Positions 7,198-11,670 of a DNA stretch of 11,670 nt are shown one piece after another. Every line of letters starts with the position of its first letter. Position 1 is the first letter of the stretch. The stretch is from NCBI GenBank assembly GCA_041744755.1, contig JBGTKC010000157.1:1-11670 (forward strand), in the 5' to 3' direction. The notes under the pieces were generated by a model. That model was not told where the DNA came from, ran no database searches, and saw only the letters and a list, made by a program, of their open reading frames with translations. The DNA is from CALDTK01 sp041744755. GTDB lineage: Bacteria; Bacteroidota; Bacteroidia; Chitinophagales; Saprospiraceae. The position numbers and the translations under genes are program-made.

Positions 7198-7212
7198 GTT
7201 TTGGCGAAAGCT
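7198..7212 (+). repeat. GTTTT-minihairpin motif, copy 10, in the mnmG leader (GGC-GAAA-GCT)
   Basis: Plus strand GTTTTGGCGAAAGCT with stem GGC/GCT (outer G.T wobble). This is the only clearly non-coding copy. It lies 69 nt upstream of the mnmG ATG, downstream of the candidate promoter at 7226-7255. Confidence 0.75.
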
Positions 7213-7225
7213 GACATTCCCATTA

Positions 7226-7255
7226 CAAAGGTACTTATGTGTCGTGCGAACAAAA
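7226..7255 (-). promoter_or_regulatory. Bacteroidota-type promoter for mnmG
   Basis: On the minus strand TTTTG (7255-7251) is followed after 17 nt by TACCTTTG (7233-7226). This is a perfect match to the TAnnTTTG -7 consensus, with a TTTG -33 element at acceptable spacing. Transcription would start near 7219, giving a leader of about 90 nt. Confidence 0.6.
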
Positions 7256-7276
7256 TCTGTGATATGTTAATAACCG

Positions 7277-7288
7277 CCCGAAATCGGG
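7277..7288. repeat. Short palindrome CCCGA-AA-TCGGG
   Basis: A perfect 5-bp inverted repeat with a 2-nt centre lies upstream of the NlpC/P60 gene. Part of it, GAAATCGG (7280-7287), recurs at 7298-7305. It could be an operator, but nothing else supports that. Confidence 0.4.
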
Positions 7289-7358
7289 TAGTGAAGTGAA
7301 ATCGGCAGATATCTTGCCCGCTCGACGATAGTCTGCTTACCGACAAAACCCACACCGT

Positions 7359-8084
7359 ATGCGCCACCTCGGCCTCCTCCTGATCGTGCTGATCTCCTTC
7401 GCCTTCAAGACCGGCGACTCCGAAATGATCCTCCCCGATGCCTGCGGTATCGAGGATACGCAACTACGAATCGAGGCGGCCGAAGCGGCACAGGCGAAGG
7501 AACTGGCTCAGATCGCGCAGAAGGAGGCTAAGCGCCGGGCGGAGATCGAACGCCGCGCTCGCGAGAAGGAGGAGGCCAAGATCGCCGCCGAGCAGGCGAA
7601 GGCCGCCGCCAAGGCCGCCGCGAAAGTAGCCACCGAAGCGGCGAAAGCCCGCACCGCCACCCGCCAGAAAGCCTTCGCGAACAGTGGCGCAGCGGCGGAG
7701 TCGGGGAGCCTCGTGCAGATCGCCCGCTCTCTTCTCGGCATCGAGTACACCTCCGGCGGGAAGACCGTCGACAGCGGCTTCGACTGCTCCGGCTACGTAG
7801 GCTACGTGTTCAATAAGCTCGGGATGCGCGTCGGGGGTGACTCGCGCTCGCAGGCGATGGAGGGGCAGTCCGTCCCACTCGAGTCGGCGCAGCCCGGCGA
7901 CATCGTCGTGTTCGCCCGCTCGAATGGCAAAGGGCGCGTCTTCCACGCCGGCATCATCACCGAGGCCGAGGACGGCAAGCTCGTCATGGCGCACGCCAAT
8001 CGCCGCAGTGGCGTACACGAGCTGGATATCCTGAGCTCGGACTACTGGCGCGAGAAGGTGGCGAGCGTGCGGCGGGTGCTGTGA
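7359..8084 (+). CDS. Secreted NlpC/P60-family peptidoglycan hydrolase with coiled-coil spacer
   Basis: This 241-residue protein has an N-terminal hydrophobic signal (about 4-16) and a long Ala/Lys/Glu-rich helical, probably coiled-coil, stretch at about 33-106. A C-terminal NlpC/P60 cysteine peptidase domain spans about 117-241. The catalytic triad is visible: C143 in FDCSGYVGYVF, H196 in VFHAGI and the third polar residue H212 in AHANR. SLLGIEYTSGGKTVDSGFDCSG is the typical entry to the fold. Relatives cleave peptide bonds in cell-wall stem peptides; the coil may position the domain or bind a partner. The fold-typical QPGDIVVF is at 178-185. It is transcribed divergently from mnmG and has no operon partner within 80 nt. 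A GGCGAAAGCC hairpin core (7640-7649) occurs in the coil-coding part but lacks the GTTTT of the dispersed motif. Confidence 0.92.
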   Translation: MRHLGLLLIVLISFAFKTGDSEMILPDACGIEDTQLRIEAAEAAQAKELAQIAQKEAKRRAEIERRAREKEEAKIAAEQAKAAAKAAAKVATEAAKARTATRQKAFANSGAAAESGSLVQIARSLLGIEYTSGGKTVDSGFDCSGYVGYVFNKLGMRVGGDSRSQAMEGQSVPLESAQPGDIVVFARSNGKGRVFHAGIITEAEDGKLVMAHANRRSGVHELDILSSDYWREKVASVRRVL

Positions 8085-8151
8085 GCTTTTAATTCTAATT
8101 TCCTACCTTCAAATGCGCTGTCGCGTCGTGGAGTGACGTCCTTGCGTTGCT

Positions 8152-8159
8152 TACCTTAG
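8152..8159 (+). promoter_or_regulatory. Candidate -7 box just before the Uma2 gene (TACCTTAG)
   Basis: This matches TAnnTTTG at five of six fixed bases and ends 6 nt before the ATG at 8166, implying a leaderless or nearly leaderless transcript. No TTG was seen at the -33 position. Confidence 0.35.
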
Positions 8160-8165
8160 CGACCC

Positions 8166-8765
8166 ATGTCTACCACCACGACGCTATCGCCAACCATCAC
8201 GCGCTTCGAAGACCTCGACCTCACGCGGCGATATACCTACGCCGATTATATCAGTTGGAATTTCGAAGAGCGCGTAGAGCTTTTCCGTGGGTGGGTATCG
8301 CGGATGGCGGGGCCGAACATGTACCACCAGAAGGTCTCGGTTGATCTCACGGCAAGCTTAAAGATGATCTTCGACCCTAAGGGTTGTGAGGTTTTCGTGG
8401 CCCCGACAGATGTGCTCTTGGCACTTTCTGAACTCGGCGATACCGTCGTCCAGCCCGATCTCTTCGTCGTTTGTGATCCCTCGCGCATCAAGGAGCAGTA
8501 CTACGAAGGCCCGCCCGACTGGATCATCGAGATCGTGAGTCCGGGCAACTCGAAAAAGGAACTCGACAAGAAGTATGTTTACTACGAGGAGGCAGGCGTG
8601 CGCGAGTACTGGGTGCTGCACCCGCTCGAGAAGACCATCTTACGGTACGTGCTCAATGAGGCGGGCGTGTACATCGGGCTGGCGCCACGCTCTGTGGACA
8701 GCGAACGAGTAGATTGTACGATCTTCGAGGGTGTGAGCTTCGTGGGGGCGGACCTCTTTCCGTGA
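8166..8765 (+). CDS. Uma2-family (DUF820) putative PD-(D/E)XK endonuclease
   Basis: This 199-residue protein is of typical Uma2 size. The restriction-endonuclease-like core is visible: H54 in MYHQK, D98 in VQPDLFVV, E122-I-V124 in WIIEIVSP, lysines K130/K131 with K135 and K136, and the closing YYEEAGVREYWVLHP at 139-153. These are the residues expected for a PD-(D/E)XK metal site. Uma2 proteins are very common in Cyanobacteria, Chloroflexota and some Bacteroidota, often in many copies, and their cellular role is largely unknown. The gene stands alone: the NlpC gene ends 81 nt upstream and the S4 gene starts 43 nt downstream. No antitoxin-like partner is visible. By eye it looks less GC-rich than its neighbours and has no minihairpin motif, which would fit acquisition by transfer but does not prove it. 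Confidence 0.93.
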   Translation: MSTTTTLSPTITRFEDLDLTRRYTYADYISWNFEERVELFRGWVSRMAGPNMYHQKVSVDLTASLKMIFDPKGCEVFVAPTDVLLALSELGDTVVQPDLFVVCDPSRIKEQYYEGPPDWIIEIVSPGNSKKELDKKYVYYEEAGVREYWVLHPLEKTILRYVLNEAGVYIGLAPRSVDSERVDCTIFEGVSFVGADLFP

Positions 8766-8792
8766 GGTTCGCTTCGTCTGTTGCACCTCTTA

Positions 8793-8801
8793 TACCGTTA
8801 G
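8793..8801 (+). promoter_or_regulatory. Weak -7-like box before the S4 gene (TACCGTTAG)
   Basis: This is TACCTTAG with one extra base, ending 7 nt before the ATG at 8809. It is weak alone and is noted because similar boxes sit at the same distance before the Uma2 and dnaX starts. Confidence 0.2.
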
Positions 8802-8808
8802 ATACCTC

Positions 8809-9042
8809 ATGACCGAAGACACCTTCACCCTCCGCCCGAATGACGAGTTCATCGAACTCAACATGCTGCTCAAATTGCGGTCCATCGCCCAGAGCGGCGG
8901 TCACGCGAAGGTGATGATCGCGGATGGTGAGGTTCAGGTCAATGGAGAGGTGGAGTCAAGGACGCGGCGCAAGCTCCGGGCCGGGGATGTGGTGGAGGTA
9001 GAAGGTGCGAAAATCTCGGTCGCCGCGTCCGAGGAAGTCTAG
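8809..9042 (+). CDS. Small S4-domain RNA-binding protein (YbcJ-like)
   Basis: This 77-residue protein is almost entirely one S4 RNA-binding domain. The family pattern is clear: FIELNMLLKL at 14-23, SGGHAKVMIADGEVQVNG at 29-46, then the basic ESRTRRKLRAGDVV at 49-62. This matches the small YbcJ-type proteins that bind structured RNA, possibly in ribosome assembly or translation; the exact target is not known. The ATG at 8809 begins directly before the domain. The stop codon (9040-9042) overlaps the stop of the convergent downstream gene in a shared CTAG (9039-9042), leaving no room for a terminator between them. The gene may be co-transcribed with the Uma2 gene 43 nt upstream. Confidence 0.93.
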   Translation: MTEDTFTLRPNDEFIELNMLLKLRSIAQSGGHAKVMIADGEVQVNGEVESRTRRKLRAGDVVEVEGAKISVAASEEV

Positions 9043-10277
9043 CGCCCCCGCCAAGTCTCTACCTTAAAAACGACATCGGCGTTCTTCGGCAGGCGCTCCA
9101 ACAGCTCTTCCCCGATCGCTAGGGCCGGCGTCAGCACGCCACCCGCGCGGTTCTGCCCGCGCGTCTTGGCCAGCGCCACCGCGCTCTCGGCCAGCATCCG
9201 CGAGGTACACCCGTAGCCCGGGTCGCGCTTGCCCGTCACGGCAGTGCGGAGCGTTTTGCCGGAAGGCGTACGCCCGAAGAACTTGATCTTGAAATAGCCC
9301 GCCTCCCGCTCCTCGGCCGACGGACCGCTGCCAGGTTTTGGCGCAAGCCCCCTTATCGCCTCGCCGATGACGCCCGTGCCGCCCACCACGCCGATCCCGA
9401 GGGCCGTGACCGCCGCGGAGAGCCTGCCACCGAGGTCTTGACCAGTCGCCGTCGCTTCATAATACTCAAAGCCGCGACCGTACGGGAAGCCCGCCAGCGC
9501 ATGCGAGCGGCGCACGATGCGCGTGTTGATGCCGGCCATCACGAAGGGCGCCGTGTAGGTGTCGAAGCTTTCGCTAAAACGCGCCTCGCGCTGGTCATTC
9601 CCGAGGCCGGTGCCGTCTGGCGCGGGCGTGTTGAGACTGTATGGGTCGAGCAGGATGCTGGCCACTTTGTCGGACTTCGAGGCTTCCGCCAAAACGTTGT
9701 TCAGGCTCGCGAATGTCCCGCCGGAGAAGCCGCCCTTGGCCGCCGCGACGATCATTTCTATGCTTTCGCAAAACTCGCCGTGCAGTTCCCACGACTCGCG
9801 CTGGTGGTGCAACACGCCGATATCCGAGGGCACAGAGTCGAAACCACAGGAGTGCACGATCCGCACGCCCCACTCGCGAGCACTCTCGTGGTGGGTCTCG
9901 ATCATGCGCCGCATCCACGGGACCTCACCGGAGAGGTCGCAGTAGTCGGTGCGGGTTTTGACGCAAGTCGCCACCAGGAGACTGCCGTGGAGGGCGTACG
10001 GGCCGACGGTCGTGAGGACGACCTCGGCCTGGGCGCACATAGCCTCCAAACTTGCCGCGTCGTGGCTGTCGGCCACCAGGAGATCCACGCCGTGAATGTC
10101 CATTTCTTCACGACTGGCCTCCAACTTACCAAGGTCACGCCCGGCCATCGCCCAGGTAATACCGTGGGTGGCGTCGCGGCCGGGTGGGTAGGCCTCGTAG
10201 AGGTACTGAGCGACGAGTTGGCCCGTGAAGCCAGTCGCTCCGAAGACGACAATTTGATAGGGACGAGACGTGGGCAT
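9039..10277 (-). CDS. Saccharopine dehydrogenase-like / trans-acting enoyl reductase family oxidoreductase
   Basis: From the ATG at 10277 the product is 412 residues, the usual length for this family. An NAD(P)-binding Rossmann motif opens it: VVFGATGFTGQL at about 10-21. TTVGPYALHG (89-98), DYCDLSGE (111-118) and HSCGFDSVPSDIG (142-154) are the conserved blocks of the saccharopine-dehydrogenase-like group. That group includes the mycobacterial trans-acting enoyl reductases and animal SCCPDH. True saccharopine dehydrogenase activity is unlikely; a lipid or polyketide substrate is possible but unproven. The frame stays open upstream to an ATG at 10403, but those 42 residues look non-conserved and would overlap the divergent SET gene, so I prefer 10277. 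A Gly/Ala-rich segment near 297-322 may be membrane-associated. It holds six minihairpin motifs, more than any other gene here. Confidence 0.9.
   Translation of the reverse strand: MPTSRPYQIVVFGATGFTGQLVAQYLYEAYPPGRDATHGITWAMAGRDLGKLEASREEMDIHGVDLLVADSHDAASLEAMCAQAEVVLTTVGPYALHGSLLVATCVKTRTDYCDLSGEVPWMRRMIETHHESAREWGVRIVHSCGFDSVPSDIGVLHHQRESWELHGEFCESIEMIVAAAKGGFSGGTFASLNNVLAEASKSDKVASILLDPYSLNTPAPDGTGLGNDQREARFSESFDTYTAPFVMAGINTRIVRRSHALAGFPYGRGFEYYEATATGQDLGGRLSAAVTALGIGVVGGTGVIGEAIRGLAPKPGSGPSAEEREAGYFKIKFFGRTPSGKTLRTAVTGKRDPGYGCTSRMLAESAVALAKTRGQNRAGGVLTPALAIGEELLERLPKNADVVFKVETWRGR
9253..9267 (+). repeat. GTTTT-minihairpin motif, copy 11 (GCC-GGAA-GGC)
   Basis: Plus strand GTTTTGCCGGAAGGC, a strict match with the inverted stem GCC/GGC and loop GGAA. 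The gene-strand complement encodes P-S-G-K-T. Confidence 0.75.
9335..9349 (+). repeat. GTTTT-minihairpin motif, copy 12 (GGC-GCAA-GCC)
   Basis: Plus strand GTTTTGGCGCAAGCC, a strict match. The gene-strand complement encodes L-A-P-K-P. Confidence 0.75.
9566..9580 (-). repeat. GTTTT-minihairpin motif, copy 13 (AGC-GAAA-GCT)
   Basis: Minus strand GTTTTAGCGAAAGCT, a strict match with the paired change A...T in the outer stem pair. It encodes R-F-S-E-S-F. Confidence 0.75.
9681..9695 (-). repeat. GTTTT-minihairpin motif, copy 14 (GGC-GGAA-GCC)
   Basis: Minus strand GTTTTGGCGGAAGCC, a strict match that encodes V-L-A-E-A. Confidence 0.75.
9761..9774 (-). repeat. GTTTT-minihairpin motif, copy 15, one base short (TGC-GAAA-GCA)
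   Basis: Minus strand GTTTTGCGAAAGCA. It is 14 nt long, with one T serving as the first stem base, and the stem TGC/GCA still pairs fully. It encodes E-F-C-E-S-I. Confidence 0.65.
9955..9969 (+). repeat. GTTTT-minihairpin motif, copy 16 (GAC-GCAA-GTC)
   Basis: Plus strand GTTTTGACGCAAGTC, a strict match. The middle stem pair is A-T instead of G-C, a paired change. The gene-strand complement encodes T-C-V-K-T. Confidence 0.75.
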
Positions 10278-10373
10278 ACGGTGAAAATGCGCTTTCGGCG
10301 TTGTTGTTTCGCAGTAGGTTCGTGAGAGCGCTGTCGGGAGTCGACGCGCCAAGCGCACGGGCCGATTACTGCC

Positions 10374-10976
10374 TTGCTCCACCCTCATACTGAGTTGCGG
10401 CACATCAACCCCGAGGTCGGCTACGGGGTGTTCGCCACCGAGTTTATTCCCGCCGGTACGATCACCTACGTCAAGGACTCGCTCGAGGTCGTCGTCGCGC
10501 CGGAGGACTACCTACACCACAACGCGGCCGTCCGCGCGTCGATCGACCGCTTCTCCTACATCGACGAGCGCGGCAACCGCATCGTGAGCTGGGACTTCGC
10601 CAAGTACGTCAACCACTGCTGCAACTGCAACACGATCTCGACGGGCTACGGCTTCGAGGTAGCGATTCGGGACATCGAGGCGGGCGAGCAGCTCACCGAC
10701 GAGTACGGCATCTTCAACCTCGAGGAGGAGATGACACTCGTGTGTGGCCACCCGAACTGCCGCGGGTGTGTGCGGCCGGAAGATTTCGAGACCTACTATA
10801 AGGAGTGGGACGCGAAGATCTTAGGAGCCCTACCGCGGCTGTTTGATGTGGACCAGCCGTTGATGGCGTTCGTGGATGAGGAGACGCGGGCTGGAGTGGA
10901 TCGGTATTTCGCGAATGCGGGGAGCTACCGAAGTGTGTATGCGCTGCGGTTTCAGGGGGAGCGGGTGGCGGTGTGA
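10374..10976 (+). CDS. Short SET-domain protein (putative protein-lysine methyltransferase)
   Basis: This 200-residue protein begins at a TTG codon. SET domains transfer a methyl group from S-adenosylmethionine to lysine. Visible motifs are GYGVFAT at 16-22, the cofactor-binding YVNHCCNCNT at 78-87 (N80-H81) and GEQLTDEYG with Y111. A Cys cluster C124-x4-C129-x2-C132 resembles a post-SET zinc site together with the Cys-rich 82-85. I chose the TTG at 10374 because MLHPHTELRHI immediately precedes the domain and resembles, from memory, starts of similar Bacteroidota proteins. No ATG is available in frame before the stop at 10323-10325. The gene is divergent from the oxidoreductase gene across about 96 nt. 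The substrate is unknown. It could also act on a small molecule or a self-encoded protein, since bacterial SET targets are rarely defined. Confidence 0.87.
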   Translation: MLHPHTELRHINPEVGYGVFATEFIPAGTITYVKDSLEVVVAPEDYLHHNAAVRASIDRFSYIDERGNRIVSWDFAKYVNHCCNCNTISTGYGFEVAIRDIEAGEQLTDEYGIFNLEEEMTLVCGHPNCRGCVRPEDFETYYKEWDAKILGALPRLFDVDQPLMAFVDEETRAGVDRYFANAGSYRSVYALRFQGERVAV

Positions 10977-11018
10977 GTGGTTGGCTGCGGGCCGTGGGTG
11001 GCGTGTTCCCCCCCAAGT

Positions 11019-11036
11019 AGCTCCCGAGGGGGAGCT
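11019..11036 (+). terminator. Possible terminator hairpin after the SET gene
   Basis: A perfect 7-bp stem (AGCTCCC / GGGAGCT) around a GAGG loop begins 43 nt after the SET stop. No U-run follows, so intrinsic termination is uncertain. Confidence 0.4.
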
Positions 11037-11052
11037 TAAGGAGCTTCTGCGC

Positions 11053-11081
11053 CGAGGCGTTTGGTTTTGGCTGCCGCCTCG
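11053..11081. repeat. Second inverted repeat in the SET-dnaX spacer
   Basis: CGAGGCG (11053-11059) pairs with CGCCTCG (11075-11081) across a 15-nt loop. The loop contains GTTTTGGC (11064-11071), recalling the dispersed motif, but with no GNAA tetraloop. Confidence 0.45.
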
Positions 11082-11217
11082 TCGGGGCTAGGGGCGCACG
11101 CTAGGTGACACGTTTTGTGTTACTTTAGCACGCTCGTGTAAGTTCTCTACCGGTATTCCACCATGCACGTGGACACATCGCGAGCCTTCTCCACACTTCT
11201 GCGCCACCACCCGCCCG

Positions 11218-11225
11218 TACCTTCG
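11218..11225 (+). promoter_or_regulatory. Candidate -7 box just before dnaX (TACCTTCG)
   Basis: This matches TAnnTTTG at five of six fixed bases and ends 7 nt before the dnaX ATG. Only a weak TTCTG is seen near the -33 position. If it is real, the transcript would be nearly leaderless. Confidence 0.35.
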
Positions 11226-11232
11226 TCGAGCC

Positions 11233-11670
11233 ATGTCGGAATTCGTCGTCTCTGCCCGCAAGTACCGCCCCGCCCGCTTCGACGATGTCGTGGGGCAGAA
11301 CCACGTGTCGGAGACGCTGAAAAACGCCTTGCGGCAAAACCGCCTCGCGCATGCTTTCCTCTTCTGTGGCCCGCGGGGCGTCGGCAAGACCACGAACGCG
11401 CGCATCCTCGCCAAAGTGCTCAACTGCCTCAACGTCTCGGACGACTTCGAGCCCTGCAACGTGTGCGCCAACTGCGTGGCCTTCAACCAGAACGCGAGCT
11501 TCAACATCTTCGAGCTCGACGGGGCATCCAACAACAAGGTCGAGAGCATGCACCAGCTCATGGAGCAGGTGCGCATCCCGCCGCAGTCGGGGCGAAAGAA
11601 GGTGTACATCATCGACGAGGTGCACATGCTGTCCTCGGCAGCCTTCAACGCCTTCCTCAAGACTCTCGAG
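11233..11670 (+). CDS. dnaX: DNA polymerase III subunit gamma/tau, N-terminal part
   Basis: The first 146 residues of DnaX, the ATPase subunit of the clamp loader that places the beta clamp on DNA and organises the replisome; the rest lies beyond the window. MSEFVVSARKYRPARFDDVVGQ is the usual DnaX opening. Walker A is GPRGVGKT at 46-53. The zinc module cysteines are C65, C75, C78 and C81. ELDGASNN is at 94-101 and Walker B is IIDEVHML at 126-133. The ATG at 11233 gives the standard family N-terminus. A minihairpin motif overlaps the A-L-R-Q-N codons (11326-11340). The frame is open to the last base. Whether gamma arises by frameshifting or by another route cannot be judged here. Confidence 0.97.
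   Translation, partial: MSEFVVSARKYRPARFDDVVGQNHVSETLKNALRQNRLAHAFLFCGPRGVGKTTNARILAKVLNCLNVSDDFEPCNVCANCVAFNQNASFNIFELDGASNNKVESMHQLMEQVRIPPQSGRKKVYIIDEVHMLSSAAFNAFLKTLE
11326..11340 (-). repeat. GTTTT-minihairpin motif, copy 17 (GCC-GCAA-GGC)
   Basis: Minus strand GTTTTGCCGCAAGGC, a strict match with the inverted stem GCC/GGC and loop GCAA. It lies in dnaX, where the complement encodes A-L-R-Q-N. Confidence 0.75.

Larger units (their letters stand above)
7130..7358. other. 229-nt divergent spacer between mnmG and the NlpC/P60 gene
   Basis: The spacer is more AT-rich than the flanking genes. It holds two candidate -7 boxes for mnmG (7150-7157 and 7226-7233), one minihairpin motif (7198-7212) and a 12-nt palindrome (7277-7288) with a nearby GAAATCGG direct repeat. 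I found no clear promoter for the plus-strand gene. Confidence 0.6.
10977..11232. other. 256-nt spacer between the SET gene and dnaX
   Basis: No gene is evident. Two hairpins lie in the first half (11019-11036 and 11053-11081), and a -7-like TACCTTCG lies just before the dnaX start. A GGAGCTT direct repeat sits at 11031-11037 and 11040-11046. Confidence 0.6.

Noticed and set aside
7335..7349. Minus-strand GTTTTGTCGGTAAGC upstream of the NlpC gene as a motif copy
   Set aside because: The loop has five bases (GGTAA) and the stem pairs only at the C-G closing position.
7640..7649. GGCGAAAGCC hairpin core in the NlpC gene
   Set aside because: There is no GTTTT in front and it falls in an Ala/Lys-codon repeat, where such a sequence arises easily.
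9438..10325. Plus-strand open frame of 295 codons opposite the oxidoreductase gene
   Set aside because: It has no recognisable motif and lies fully antisense to a gene with strong Rossmann and family motifs.
10278..10403. N-terminal extension of the oxidoreductase gene to the ATG at 10403
   Set aside because: The extra 42 residues are Arg/Thr-rich and precede the normal Rossmann start. They would also overlap the SET gene's first codons.
1..11670. Treating the dispersed motif as a CRISPR array or a transposon end
   Set aside because: Copies are irregularly spaced, in both orientations, only 15 nt long and inside intact genes. There is no repeat-spacer pattern and no target duplication.

Overview
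The window is GC-rich, densely coded DNA that most resembles a Bacteroidota chromosome, probably a high-GC member of the Saprospiria/Lewinella type. This is an inference from several signs. There is a Bat-type operon (DUF58, a BatD/DUF4381-like protein, BatA, BatB). There are TAnnTTTG-like -7 boxes and no obvious Shine-Dalgarno sequences. A short SET protein begins in the style common in Bacteroidota, and a Uma2 nuclease is present. No tRNA, rRNA, CRISPR array or insertion sequence was seen.

Layout. From 1 to 7129 all genes lie on the minus strand. In transcription order they are mnmG (tRNA modification), a secreted protein of unknown function, a DUF58 protein, a membrane-anchored BatD/DUF4381-like protein, batA, and batB, which runs off the left edge. 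The block from 5071 to 805 is tightly packed, with two ATGA overlaps and one 9-nt gap, and looks like one transcription unit for a membrane von Willebrand A system. batB follows after a 164-nt spacer that holds a long imperfect inverted repeat. From 7359 rightward the plus strand carries an NlpC/P60 cell-wall hydrolase, a Uma2-family protein and an S4 RNA-binding protein. A convergent minus-strand saccharopine-dehydrogenase-like (trans-acting enoyl reductase type) gene follows and shares a CTAG stop with the S4 gene. A divergent SET-domain gene comes next, then the 5' part of dnaX, which runs off the right edge. No gene-free stretch exceeds 300 bases; the largest are 10977-11232 and 7130-7358.

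The most striking signal is not a gene. A 15-nt element is scattered 17 times on both strands: GTTTT, then a 3-bp stem around a GNAA tetraloop (GTTTT-NNC-GNAA-GN'N'). It lies in different reading frames of unrelated genes and once in the mnmG leader. The two outer stem positions change while pairing is kept (GGC/GCC, GCC/GGC, AGC/GCT, GAC/GTC, TGC/GCA), so a folded single strand rather than a peptide or a plain sequence appears to be conserved. By rough arithmetic about 0.001 strict copies are expected by chance, and 11 strict copies are present. It could be an uptake sequence, a recombination or replication signal, or a recognition hairpin for an HUH-type enzyme; the window does not decide which.
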